Shown here: positions 31,661 to 41,211 of the stretch, one piece after another
Layout: the number at the start of each line of letters is the position of its first letter
Position numbering within the stretch: the first letter of the stretch is position 1
Assembly: GCF_004364245.1 (NCBI RefSeq)
Contig: NZ_SOAV01000020.1
Location: 1-51,969 of the forward strand
DNA from: Streptomyces sp. BK208
GTDB taxonomy: Bacteria > Actinomycetota > Actinomycetes > Streptomycetales > Streptomycetaceae
Direction of reading: 5' to 3'
DNA length: 51,969 nucleotides
The notes under the pieces: generated by a model
Database searches by the model: none
Told to the model about the DNA's origin: nothing
Seen by the model: only the letters and a program-made list of their open reading frames with translations
Position numbers and translations under genes: made by a program

Positions 31661-33163
31661 ATGTCGATCACAGGTTGGCGAGTGCACTTCGCTCGCCGAG
31701 ACCTGGCGTGGCCGCGCCGAGTGACCCCGTTCATACGGGAGTTCAGCGCCCTGTTCGCCGGTCTCAATGAGGGGTTGGACGATCTGGGCGTACCCGAGGG
31801 ACAGCCGTTCCTGATCAGTCCGGCGGGCGGTTACGACGTGGCGCTGAACCGGTACTTCTCGGTGTGGCTGGCGTCTTCGCCGTGGAACACCCAGGCCGCC
31901 CATGCCCGAGACTTGCGCACGTACTTCGACTTCCTGTGGTTCGCGCGAGGCCGGCATGACTGGCGTGACGCGTCCATGGATGACCGGGCGGTGTACGAGT
32001 GGTGGCGTCGTCGCGACGAGCGTGGACCTCGCCTGGAAGACACCAGCTGGGACCGGGAGGTGTCCACGGTCAACCAGTTCTACCTGTGGGCGATCGAGCA
32101 GGACCTCGTCCGGGCCAACCCCATCCGTCAGCGGGCGGCCGCGGTGTGGTCGCCCTGGCGGGGCGGGACCGGCGACGGCATGGTGCGGCAGGTGCCGGCG
32201 GAGACGTCGCACACGGGGCCTCGGCGGGAGGTGAAGTGGCTGCCACCGAGGTCGTATCGGCTGTGGCGCAATGTCGGCCTGTGCGGTTACGACGCGCAGG
32301 AGATGCCCCGGCGCGGGTTCCGTGGAAGGTGGGCGGCCCGAAACGCGGCGTACGCGGACTCGATGGTCCGTACCGGGCTGCGGTTGTGCGAGCACTCGGC
32401 GCTGACGGTGTTCGACCTGCCGGAGCTGCCGCCTGCGGTGTCCGGGGTTGTCAATGCGCGGGCGGTGCTGCCGCACGCGATCTCCAAGGGGAGGTCGGGG
32501 CGGGCGGTGTACTGGCCGGTGTCGGTGCTGCGGGATGTGCGCGACTACATGGAGTGGGACCGGGCCGAGATGCTCGACTACGGCCGCTCGCGCGGCTTCT
32601 ACGTTCCGACGCGCCGGTCGCTGCTGGTGGAGGACCCGGCCGTGCCGCGGGTGCGGATGGGGGGTCGATGGGTGCCGGTGGCCCGCCTGGATGACGGCGA
32701 GCGGCGCCGGCTGCTGATGGCAACGGCTGATGGCAAGTGGGAACCGGCGATGGTGTGGCTGAACCAGTGGGGGCTGCCGATGACGATGTCCGGATGGAAG
32801 CAGGTCTTCGCCGACGCCGACGCGCGGTGTCGTGCCCAGGGTGTAGACGTGGGAGCGACGCCGCACATGCTGCGGCATTCGTACGCGGTGATCACGCTGG
32901 AGTTGCTGTGGCGGGGCCATCTGCAGGCCCTGGGCGAGATGAACGAGCAGCAGCGGCTGACGTGTCAGCGGGTGTTCGGTGATCCGCTGAACTGGGTGCG
33001 GATCAGGCTCGGTCACCGCTCGGCGACGACCACGGCGCTGTACCTGCACACCTTGCAGGAATTGGAGATGCGCACCCGGTTGGAGCTGGTACCGGAGGGC
33101 GCGTGGGAGCCGGTGGGCTTCAGCGAGGAGGGCTGGCTGGAGCGGTCGGCCGTGGTCGCGTGA
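31661..33163 (+). CDS. tyrosine recombinase 1 of a three-recombinase element
   Basis: 500 residues from ATG 31661. N-terminal SAM-like DNA-binding region (WNTQAAHARDLRTYFDFLWF) and catalytic half with Arg in VRTGLRLCEHSALT, HMLRHSY (HxxR), RLGHRS and the nucleophile Tyr in TTALYLHTL. The four catalytic positions are present. First gene of a four-gene operon with 4-bp overlaps, matching TnpA of Tn554-like elements. It begins 42 bp after the decayed ligase fragment (about 31619), so the element may have landed in or beside that gene. Confidence 0.9.
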   Translation: MSITGWRVHFARRDLAWPRRVTPFIREFSALFAGLNEGLDDLGVPEGQPFLISPAGGYDVALNRYFSVWLASSPWNTQAAHARDLRTYFDFLWFARGRHDWRDASMDDRAVYEWWRRRDERGPRLEDTSWDREVSTVNQFYLWAIEQDLVRANPIRQRAAAVWSPWRGGTGDGMVRQVPAETSHTGPRREVKWLPPRSYRLWRNVGLCGYDAQEMPRRGFRGRWAARNAAYADSMVRTGLRLCEHSALTVFDLPELPPAVSGVVNARAVLPHAISKGRSGRAVYWPVSVLRDVRDYMEWDRAEMLDYGRSRGFYVPTRRSLLVEDPAVPRVRMGGRWVPVARLDDGERRRLLMATADGKWEPAMVWLNQWGLPMTMSGWKQVFADADARCRAQGVDVGATPHMLRHSYAVITLELLWRGHLQALGEMNEQQRLTCQRVFGDPLNWVRIRLGHRSATTTALYLHTLQELEMRTRLELVPEGAWEPVGFSEEGWLERSAVVA

Positions 33164-34977
33164 GCACGGAGGTGCCCCGCGCGGGCCGCGGCCGTGCGGC
33201 GGCCGTGCCCGACGGCTTCTACGAGCCGCCCCGGGTGGTGGAGGTCCCCGAGGACGGCGGTGCGCCGGTGGTGCGGTTCACCGGTGAGGACGGTCGCGAG
33301 CGCGTGTTCCGGTTCGAGGAGTTGCCGCTGCCGGGGCTGCACCGGGACTTCGCGCACGCGCTCGGTGTGCGAATCGGGCCCGGCGGCGGACGCCGCACGC
33401 AGCGGGCGGCGAGCAGCCAATGGCAGACGGTCAAGCGGTTCCTGCTGCTCTTGGACGAGCTTGCGGTACCACCGCGCCGTGTTCAGGAGCTGCGGGTGCG
33501 TCACCTGGAGCGATACCTGATGTCGAGGCGGCAGACGTGTGGGGAGAAGTCCGCCCGCCGGAACCTGCAGGACCTGCTGCGGATCGTGCGTGTCCTGCCC
33601 GGTCAGGACCGGCTGGACGGGGCGGTGGCGGACTATGCCGGGCAGCCCGGGCACGGCATGGATGCCCAGCAGGCTGCGCGTCCGGGGTACTCCGATCGCG
33701 AGTTCCAGGCTATCATGGCCGCCGCCCGCTCCGACGTGGCAGCCATCCGCGACCGGATCATGGCAGGCGAGAGGCTGCTGCGACGCTTCCTCGCAGGCGA
33801 CGAAAGCCTGTCGGTGACCGAGCGGGAGCAGGGGGCGCGGCTGGAGGCGATGGCGGCCACGGGCCGGGTCCAGGTCGACTACCGCGGGCTGACGGTGGGC
33901 GAGTATCCGGCCGCCTGCTACGCGCAGGCGAAGCAGCTGTTCGTGGTCGACCCGGACCTTGCCCCGCTGCTCATCTACGCGGCCGGACTGAGCGGCCGCA
34001 ACCCGGAGACGCTCAAGGAACTGCCCGCCGAGCACCGGCTGCTGGAGGAGCGCGCGGTAGCGGTCACGCTGACCAAACGCCGCCGGGGCAAGGCCAACTC
34101 CCGAACGACGGTGCACTGGAGCGTGGATGAGGAGCGTCAGCTGCGGACGATGGGCGGCTTCTACCTGCTGCTGCACCGGATGATGGGCCGCAGCCGGGCG
34201 TTTTCCGGGACCGGATCGGTGTGGTCGATCTGGGCGGGCAACGGCCGCGGCGGCGTCCTCAATGCCGCCACCGGCGGGCACATCGGTCCCTTCGATGCGG
34301 AGCTGGCACGCAAGCTGAAGCTAGGGGCGTGGGCCGGGTGTCACGGCCTGGTCGGCGATGACGGAAAGCCCCTGCAGATGATGGTGACGCGCATCAAGAA
34401 AACCGTCGAGGTTCGCACAGCGAAGCAGGTCGGAGGGCATCTGCCGTCCGCGCGGGTGACCAACACAGCCGACACTTCCTTCACCCACTACCTGCGCACG
34501 GACCCGTTTGTCGCCGAGTGGGCGGCCGACGTACTCACTGAGGCGATCACCGACGCGGAGGAGAGCGCCCGCGCGGTCGTCCTTCGCCTCGGTGGCGGTT
34601 CGGTCGCCGCTGTGCCGGAGCAGGTGCGCGAGCAGGCGGCCGCGGGCGAACTCGACACGTTGGCCAGTGCGTGCACGGACATCGAGCACGGACCCAGCGG
34701 AGGACGATGCCGGCAGTCGTTCCTAACCTGCTTCGGTTGCCCCAACGCTCTGGTGATGGAGCGCCATCTCCCGGCTCTGCTCTCCCTGGCCGAGGCCCTG
34801 CGCGAGGACCTTCAGCGCCGTGACGTCGAGCAGTGGACGGCCCGGTACGGGGCGACCTGGCAGATCCTCACCCGCGACATCCTGCCCCGCTTCAGCCCGA
34901 CCCAGCGCGCCGCCGCCCAGGAGACACAACACCATCTGATGCTCGACCTTCTGCACGGGCCGAAGGAGTGGTCATGA
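33160..34977 (+). CDS. tyrosine-recombinase-like protein 2
   Basis: 605 residues from GTG 33160 (GTGA overlap). Core-binding segment SSQWQTVKRFLLLLDELAVP with RHLERYLMSRR, then the catalytic half: LLIYAAGLSGRNPETLKELP (Arg), later TSFTHYLRTDPFVAEWAADV (Tyr candidate), and a Cys-bearing CRQSFLTCFGCPNA that may bind metal. It is the most divergent of the three, as TnpB-type partners usually are. Works with its neighbours in transposition or integration. Confidence 0.82.
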   Translation: MSTEVPRAGRGRAAAVPDGFYEPPRVVEVPEDGGAPVVRFTGEDGRERVFRFEELPLPGLHRDFAHALGVRIGPGGGRRTQRAASSQWQTVKRFLLLLDELAVPPRRVQELRVRHLERYLMSRRQTCGEKSARRNLQDLLRIVRVLPGQDRLDGAVADYAGQPGHGMDAQQAARPGYSDREFQAIMAAARSDVAAIRDRIMAGERLLRRFLAGDESLSVTEREQGARLEAMAATGRVQVDYRGLTVGEYPAACYAQAKQLFVVDPDLAPLLIYAAGLSGRNPETLKELPAEHRLLEERAVAVTLTKRRRGKANSRTTVHWSVDEERQLRTMGGFYLLLHRMMGRSRAFSGTGSVWSIWAGNGRGGVLNAATGGHIGPFDAELARKLKLGAWAGCHGLVGDDGKPLQMMVTRIKKTVEVRTAKQVGGHLPSARVTNTADTSFTHYLRTDPFVAEWAADVLTEAITDAEESARAVVLRLGGGSVAAVPEQVREQAAAGELDTLASACTDIEHGPSGGRCRQSFLTCFGCPNALVMERHLPALLSLAEALREDLQRRDVEQWTARYGATWQILTRDILPRFSPTQRAAAQETQHHLMLDLLHGPKEWS

Positions 34978-37056
34978 CACACGCTGCCGAAGCGCCCGGA
35001 CATCGCGCCGCCGTGCCCGAGAACGCTCTGGTCCTGGCCAGGCGTCCGCTGCGGGCCGAGGCCCAGCTGGAAGAGACCTCCCGGTACGGCGATGACGTGT
35101 GGACGCTGACGCCGGCATGGCTGCGCGCAGACCGCAAGCCCCACCGGCTCGACTTCACGCAGGTCCCGCACGCTCACCGGGACACCGCCAAGCTTCTGTT
35201 CTACGCTCTGCTGATCGAGGACACCCCGCCCGGCGAAGAGCCGATCACGATCTCCAGCATCCGCGCCTATTTCACCTGCGTACGCCACTTCCTGGGGTGG
35301 GCACAGAGCCGTCAGCTCCCACTGGCGCACCTGACGGGCGAGGACCTGGATGCCTACCACGCCGAGCTGACGTCGCTGCGACTGTCGGTCAGCGCGGTCT
35401 ATCGCCAACGCCGTGCCGTGCGCATGCTGTGGGCCTACCGTTCCCGCTTGGCCGACCACCTTGGGCAGGACCCGCTGCGGCGTGCGCGGTGGCAGGCATG
35501 GGCGCGCGCCAACCCCCGGCGGTACGACGAGAACCTCACCGAGCGCATCCCCGAGCACATCATGGGCCCCTTGCTTAGCTGGGCGCTGCGCTGGGCGGAC
35601 GACCTCGCCGACGACGTGCTCGCAGCTCGCGCCGAGCGCGACAGCATCGACGCACGCCCGCCTGCCCACCCCGATCTGCTCGTGGCCCTGCAAGCTGTAC
35701 TGGACGACTTCCGTCGGCGCAGACAACCCCTGCCAGCTGCGCCCGCGATGGCCACCGGATGGCGCGGCAGAGGGGGGTTCCCGAACTTCGCTTACCTGGC
35801 CCGGCTCGCGGGCCATCCGTCCTACCCGTTCCGTAAGGCGCGACCCCGGCGGCTGATCGAGGAGGCGGTCCGCGACCTCGGTGTGGGCACCGACTCCCCC
35901 CCTACGACACGTCCCGCAGGCGCAGGTGGACGGCCGGCGGTGGTTGGAGCAGATCTCCTATTACGACGTGGGCCAGTTCGAACGGCTGCTGCAGGTGTCC
36001 TGCTGGATCGTCATTGCCTACCTCTCCGGCCTTCGCGACTCCGAGATCAAACACCTGCGGCGCGGTTGCGTCAGCGCCCAGCGCGACGCCGACGGCCGTA
36101 TCTACCGCTACCGGCTTCACGGACTGGCCTTCAAGGGGGAAGGCGTCCATGGCGCGGCCGCCACCTGGATCGTCACCGCTCCCGTCGCGCGGGCCGTCGC
36201 TGTTTTGGAACGCTGCCAGCCGGCCGACGAGCCCTACCTGTTCGCGCACCCGCTCAAGTCGGCCAACCATCAACGCCACCACGTGGCTGGGCGTGTGCGC
36301 ACCAGCGCCACCACCATCAGGGACATCACCGCGCTGGCCGGATGGATCAACGCCTACTGTGCGGCTCACTCACGCGTGGATGCGATCCCCGAGGACAAGG
36401 GGCGGCTGCCGCACCTGACTCCCCGGCAGTTCCGTCGGACCCTGGCCTGGTTCATCGCCCGCCGGCCCGGCGGCACCATCGCAGGCGCCCTGCAATACCG
36501 CCACCAGCGTATTCAGATGTTCGAGGGCTACGCCGGCACCAGCGACTCAGGCTTCCGCGACGAGGTCGAGGCCGAAGAAGCTTTTACCCGCGGCCAGTTC
36601 CTCGCCGAGCTGGGCGCGGACGACGACCGGCTGACTCTCACCGGTCCCGCAGGCCCGGAAGCCGAAGCCCGACTCGCCGAGCTCGCCCGCCACACGGTCT
36701 TCGACGGCCAGGTCGTCACCGACGAAGCCCGCCTGCGCCGCATCCTGGCCCGCCACGACCCGCACGTGTACCCGGGCACCTTCGTCACCTGCGTTTATAA
36801 CCCCGACCGCGCCTTGTGCCGTGCACCTGCCGACCCCGGCCACCAGCCGGTCCTGGCCGACTGCCAGCCCCTGGTCTGCCGCAACACCGCCCTCAGCCCG
36901 GCCAACCACCACGCGCTGGCCGGCCACCTCACTCAGATAGAGGACGCCCTGGACGACGGGGACCGTCTCGCCCCCTACGTCCGACACCGTCTACAGGAAC
37001 AGCACCGTGCCATGGCCGCGTTCCTTGCCCGACACGATCCGGAGCCCGCCGAGTGA
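34974..37056 (+). pseudogene. tyrosine recombinase 3, interrupted by a frameshift in a C7 run
   Basis: Starts ATG 34974 (ATGA overlap). The first frame gives the core-binding domain (ISSIRAYFTCVRHFLGWAQS) up to VRDLGVGTDSP, the other frame continues LRHVPQAQVDGRRWLEQISY. Removing one C from the seven-C run 35896-35902 restores a 693-residue protein with YLSGLRDSEIKHLRRG (catalytic Arg), HLTPRQFRRTLAWFIARRP and QYRHQRIQMFEGYAG (Tyr). Ends in a GTGA overlap with the next gene. Either a sequencing error in a homopolymer or an inactivating mutation. Confidence 0.85.
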
Positions 37057-37460
37057 AACGAGCCCTGCCCGACGCCGACACCGTCAAGGCCGCCATCGAC
37101 ACCGTCCTGGACGAGGCGTCCGCCAGCGGACGCAGGCCATCCGTCACCGCCATCGAGCGCCGCCTCGGCATCCCCCACGCCACCTTCCACCGCCACTACG
37201 CCGACCTGATCGACACCCACTTCCGGCCCCGGATCCCCACAGCCGGCAGCCAGACAGGCACGGACCGGCTGAAGACCGACGAGCCCAAGGAGGAGAATCT
37301 CCGCCGGCTACGCCAGGAGAACACCGACCTGCGCCGCACCCTCGCCCTGTACGAGGAGGCCATCCGGCAACTCACCCTCGAAAACCACGCCCTGCGCGGC
37401 GCCAGCACCGTCATCCCCCTGCCCACCCGCAGCCGAACATCCGCACCATCACAGCCCTGA
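37053..37460 (+). CDS. TnpC-like small protein of the recombinase element
   Basis: 135 residues from GTG 37053. N-terminal helix-turn-helix-like part (PSVTAIERRLGIPHATFHRH), then a coiled coil (EENLRRLRQENTDLRRTLAL, YEEAIRQLTLENHALRGAS). Size and coiled coil match TnpC of Tn554, an accessory factor for orientation and frequency of transposition. Last gene of the operon. 37461-37614 shows no gene. Confidence 0.82.
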   Translation: MKRALPDADTVKAAIDTVLDEASASGRRPSVTAIERRLGIPHATFHRHYADLIDTHFRPRIPTAGSQTGTDRLKTDEPKEENLRRLRQENTDLRRTLALYEEAIRQLTLENHALRGASTVIPLPTRSRTSAPSQP

Positions 37461-37614
37461 CCTGGGGCCCCGTCCGGGTCACCTGGAGATGCCCTGCTTT
37501 CCTGCGCTGATGCGTGTCCTGAGAACAACAGTCATCGCAGGTAGCAGTGCATCACGACGGTCGCATCGAGCATGACCGTCGTCGCAGGGCGGCGTCTGCG
37601 GCGACCGCCGCTGT

Positions 37615-37668
37615 CACCTCACAGCCCTTGGCCTCCGGGCCGTCCCGGAGGCCAAGGGCCGTGAGGTG
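37615..37668. terminator. large bidirectional hairpin terminator
   Basis: Arms 37615-37638 and 37645-37668 pair over 24 bp with a single mismatch and a 6-nt loop (core GCCCTTGGCCTCCGG). It lies between the recombinase operon (plus) and the end of the MFS gene (minus, 37808). Nothing else is seen in 37669-37807. Confidence 0.85.
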
Positions 37669-37807
37669 TTCCGGCAGAGGATCCGCGTGGCCGTAGACCA
37701 CGCTCGCGCCCTGCGCGTCTCGCGCCGCCGGGCTCCTGCCCGACGCGCTTCGCGGGCGATCCGGCGGAGGCGGTGCCCGGCGATCCAGTGGACGCCTCGC
37801 CGGAGAT

Positions 37808-39439
37808 CTAGCGGGTGGACCCGGTGTGCTCCCGCACGGTCGCCGCCTCGCTCGCCGTCGTCCCGGCCCCCGGCTCGGCGCTCTTCCTCATGAACCCGCG
37901 CCGACCCGGCAGGACCGCGAGGACGATCAGGGTTCCGGCAGCCATGATGATCCCGCCTATGAGGCTGGTCTGGGCGACTCCGTGGGCGAATGCCTGGTGG
38001 ACGGCGTCCACGGCGGCCTGGGCCTGTTGGGGCCCGACGGAGGGATCCTGCGCGACCCGCTCTGCGACGGCCAGGCCGGCGCCGACCGAGTCCTTGGCGG
38101 TCTCCATCGCCTCCGCCGGGAGCCGGTTGCCCACCAGGTCGGTCAGTTCGTCCCGGTAGGCCGTGCCCAGCAGCGAGCCCAGCACCGCGATGCCCAGCGC
38201 CCCGCCCAGCTCCAGCGCGGTGTCGTTGACACCGCCGCCGACGCCCAGCTCGGACTCGGGGAAGGAGCCCATGATCGTGTCGGTCGCCGGGGAGATGGCC
38301 AGTCCGAGCGCGAGGCCCAGCATCATCAGCGGCACCAGGAAGTCCCCGTACGTCGACCCCTTGTCGATCTGGGTGAGCAGGAACATGCCCGCCGTGCCGA
38401 TGGCCAGGCCGGTCACGGCCATCACCCTCACGCCCAGCTTCGGGGCGAGCACCCCGGTCACCGCGGACCCGAGGAACACCGCACCGCCCAGCGACAGCAG
38501 CCGTACACCCGTGTCCAGGGCGCCGTAGCCGAGGACGAACTGCAGGAACTGCGTCGAGTAGTAGATCACGGCGAACATACCGAAGAAGAAGAACATCACC
38601 GCGAGCATCGAGCCGGTGAAAGGCCGCAGCGCGAACCTTCGGACGTCCAGCATCGGGTGCGGGTGCCGCAGCTCCCAGGCGACGAAGGCGACCAGACCGG
38701 CACCGGCGACCACGGCGGCGGTGACGGGGCCGACGCCCCAGCCGGCGTGCGGGCCCTCGATGGCGGCGTAGATCAGGGAGCCGACGGAGACGATCGACAG
38801 CAGACCACCGACGTAGTCGATCCGGCCCATGCCCTCCGCCTTGGACGGCGGTACCAGGGCGAGCGCGCCGAACACGGCGAGGACGGCGATCGGCACGTTG
38901 ATCAGGAAGGTCGAGCCCCAGGCGTGGTCTTCGAGCAGCCAGCCGGAGACCAGCGGGCCGACGGCTACCGCCACCCCGGAGGTCGCGGCCCAGGCGGTGA
39001 TGGCCTTGGCCCGCTCGCTCCGGGGGAAGGTCGCGACCACCAGGGACAGCGTGGCCGGCATCACGACCGCGGCACCCACACCCATGATCGCGCGGGCCAC
39101 GATGACCAGCGAGGTCTCGTCGACCATGCTCCCCATCACCGAACCGGCGGCGAAGACCAGCAGACCCAGCACCAGTGCGCCGCGCCGGCTGTACTTGTCG
39201 CCGATCGCGCCAAGCACCAGCATCAGCGCCGCGTACGGAACGGTGTAGCTGTCGACGACCCACTGCAGATCACTGCTGCTCAGGCCCAGGTCGGTGGTCA
39301 TGTCGGGGGCGGCGACGATCAGCGACGTGTTCGCCATCACCGTGATCAGCAGGCTCAGGCACAGCACGAGCAGCGCCCACCAGCGCCGCGCGTACGGCCC
39401 GGTCATTTTCTCCACGGGGGTATTCACAAGGAAGGACAT
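37808..39439 (-). CDS. MFS multidrug efflux transporter (DHA2, 14-helix)
   Basis: 543 residues from ATG 39439 (GAAGGA-type site nearby). MFS motif A at GAIGDKYSRRGALVLG, motif C-like region GVAVAVGPLVSGWLLEDHAW with FLINVPIAVLAVFGAL, as in the EmrB/QacA branch. The C-terminus is charged and rich in Thr/Ala. Downstream of the flavoprotein gene (88 bp) in a probable operon controlled by the promoter at 40843-40872. Proton-driven drug export is expected. Confidence 0.94.
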   Translation of the reverse strand: MSFLVNTPVEKMTGPYARRWWALLVLCLSLLITVMANTSLIVAAPDMTTDLGLSSSDLQWVVDSYTVPYAALMLVLGAIGDKYSRRGALVLGLLVFAAGSVMGSMVDETSLVIVARAIMGVGAAVVMPATLSLVVATFPRSERAKAITAWAATSGVAVAVGPLVSGWLLEDHAWGSTFLINVPIAVLAVFGALALVPPSKAEGMGRIDYVGGLLSIVSVGSLIYAAIEGPHAGWGVGPVTAAVVAGAGLVAFVAWELRHPHPMLDVRRFALRPFTGSMLAVMFFFFGMFAVIYYSTQFLQFVLGYGALDTGVRLLSLGGAVFLGSAVTGVLAPKLGVRVMAVTGLAIGTAGMFLLTQIDKGSTYGDFLVPLMMLGLALGLAISPATDTIMGSFPESELGVGGGVNDTALELGGALGIAVLGSLLGTAYRDELTDLVGNRLPAEAMETAKDSVGAGLAVAERVAQDPSVGPQQAQAAVDAVHQAFAHGVAQTSLIGGIIMAAGTLIVLAVLPGRRGFMRKSAEPGAGTTASEAATVREHTGSTR

Positions 39440-39527
39440 CAGTAGCTCCTGAGGGGGACGGGGCGGACGAGCGGAATCACTTGACTCCCCGTGCGACGAG
39501 CGGGTGACGGGCTGAGATCTCCGGGCT

Positions 39528-40577
39528 TCAAGATCGCCTTGTGACCCCTTGTGGGCTTCCCTCGGCGATCCCCTGGAGGGCCGCGTCGGTGTCCGCGACG
39601 GCCAGCACCTTGTTGATGTCGATGCCGGCCAGCGCGCCGGCCGCTGCGGAGGCCCCGACCTGGGCAACCGGATCGGCGACGTTGCCGGCCACCCACACAC
39701 CCGGCACCTCGGTGGTGCCGTCGATACCGGAGGCGAAAGTGCGGCCCGTCGGCAGGTCCTGCACCGGCAGGCCCAGACCTGCCAGGCCATGGGTGCGGGC
39801 CTGCATCTGCGGGGCGACCGCGAGGATGCGGCGGGCCACGACCTGCCCGTCGGCCAGGCGAACCCCGGCGAGGGCACCGTCCTCGTCGCTGACGACCTCG
39901 GTGACCGGGGTGTCGATGACGCGGATGCCGCGGGCGGCGAAGCGGGCGCGGCTGTCCTCGTCCAGGTCGGTGGTGTGGGTGAAGTAGGTCAGGTCCTCGG
40001 TCAGCTGACGGAACAAGAGCGCGTGGCCGATGGAGGCCGCGCTGGTGGCGAGGATGCCGATGGGCTCGTTGCGCACCTCCCAGCCGTGGCAGTACGGGCA
40101 GTGCACCACACCGTGCCCCCAGTGCTCGGCGAGGCCGGGCACCTCCGGCAGCACATCCGTGAGGCCGGTGGCTACCAGGATGCGGCGGGCGGTGACGCTG
40201 CGGCCGTCGGCCAGGGTGACGATGAACCGCAGGTCCCCGTCCGCCGACGGGGCGGCGGACTCGGCCGAGACCGCCTCGCCGAACACGACGCGTCCACCGT
40301 ACTGGCGCACCTGCTCCCGGCCCCGCCGAAGGATCTCGAACGGCGGGGTGCCGTCCAGGACGATGAAGCCGTGCATGGCCTCCGCGGGCGCGTTGCGCGG
40401 TGAGCCGCTGTCGATCACGACGACCGAGCGGCGGGAGCGGGCGAGGATGAGTGCACCGTTCAGTCCTGCGGCGCCCCCGCCGATCACCACCGTGTCGACG
40501 GTCCCCTCGGCCAGTGCGTCGCTCGCGAACGCAGGAGCCGTCACAACCGCGACCTCCTGCTTTTCCGTGTCGTTCAT
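39528..40577 (-). CDS. thioredoxin-reductase-like NAD(P)/FAD oxidoreductase
   Basis: 349 residues from ATG 40577. FAD-binding VVIGGGAAGLNGALILARSR, redox pair Cys-Pro-Tyr-Cys in GVVHCPYCHGWE, and a C-terminal FAD segment VPGVWVAGNVADPVAQVGAS. Unlike classical thioredoxin reductases it has an N-terminal extension of about 28 residues, and the NADPH motif (GILATSAASIGHALLF) lacks the usual GxGxxA. Such ferredoxin/thioredoxin-reductase-like proteins often sit with MFS pumps. Substrate unknown. Confidence 0.88.
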   Translation of the reverse strand: MNDTEKQEVAVVTAPAFASDALAEGTVDTVVIGGGAAGLNGALILARSRRSVVVIDSGSPRNAPAEAMHGFIVLDGTPPFEILRRGREQVRQYGGRVVFGEAVSAESAAPSADGDLRFIVTLADGRSVTARRILVATGLTDVLPEVPGLAEHWGHGVVHCPYCHGWEVRNEPIGILATSAASIGHALLFRQLTEDLTYFTHTTDLDEDSRARFAARGIRVIDTPVTEVVSDEDGALAGVRLADGQVVARRILAVAPQMQARTHGLAGLGLPVQDLPTGRTFASGIDGTTEVPGVWVAGNVADPVAQVGASAAAGALAGIDINKVLAVADTDAALQGIAEGSPQGVTRRS

Positions 40578-40837
40578 GGTTCGGTCAGTCCTTCGAGTTC
40601 TGGGGAGGGGGCAGCCGTTCAGGAAGCGCAGGATGCGGGCGGCGACCGTCTTGGGGCTGTTGTGAAGAGTCCGGCCCCTTGCTGGGGTCGTTCGTGATGT
40701 ACAGATCCAGTACGCCGATGAACGCCGTCGCGAGGATCGCGAGGGTGCGACCGTGCCTTGTCGGCCTGGAAGGCATCGCAACGCTGGGCGTGCACGCAGC
40801 CTGTCCGGTGAGCTCAGCACCGTTGTGTACTGAACAG
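40578..40837 (-). other. 260-bp leader with a possible vestigial frame
   Basis: Between the promoter and the oxidoreductase start. A minus-strand frame 40585-40776 encodes RHGRTLAILATAFIGVLDLY, which resembles the first helix of an MFS protein and then degenerates. It may be a vestige or a leader peptide; I see no ribosome site. Confidence 0.3.
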
Positions 40838-41176
40838 TCAGAAATCTAGACGGTTCTGTACCGAGTTGTCAAGTACGGCAGGTCGGCCCTCGCTCGCCGC
40901 AACGATGCCCGGAATGTCGAGTATGAGCTTCTTGGGGATCATCGGCGCCACGAGGTCGCCGCGCAGCTTCAGCTCCCGCAGCGTCTCCAGAGCGGACTCG
41001 CCGGACTCCGCGCGCACGATCCGGTACGAAGCGCCGTAGCGCCGCCGCAGGTCACGGGCGACGGCCCGGGACACCCCGGGATCGTCGTCCACGGTCATGA
41101 TGACGGTCCGCGCAGCGCCCAAGAGCGGTCGGACGAGAGATGCTGATGCCGGCTTCGGTGTCTCTGGTTTGGACAT
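40838..41176 (-). pseudogene. response-regulator receiver domain, truncated
   Basis: ATG 41176 with a strong GAGGAGG site. TVIMTVDDDPGVSRAVARDL and VRAESGESALETLRELKLRG are the first two thirds of a CheY-like domain (acidic pocket DDD). After DLVAPMI the frame leaves the family and runs through the promoter of the next operon. In Streptomyces such receiver domains are normally fused to a thioredoxin-reductase-like domain, so this looks like the N-terminal stub of such a fusion after a deletion. It follows the SDR gene by 35 bp. Confidence 0.7.
40843..40872 (-). promoter_or_regulatory. promoter with embedded operator, before the oxidoreductase-MFS operon
   Basis: On the minus strand TTGACA (plus 40867-40872), 18 bp, TAGATT (40843-40848). 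The spacer carries GGTACAGAAC and the start region GACTGTTCAGTA. Almost the same sequence stands at 42096-42137 before the SDR gene, pointing to one repressor for both. Confidence 0.75.
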
Positions 41177-41211
41177 GTGCGCCTCCTCGGGCGCCGTCCC
41201 GTACTGCGGCG

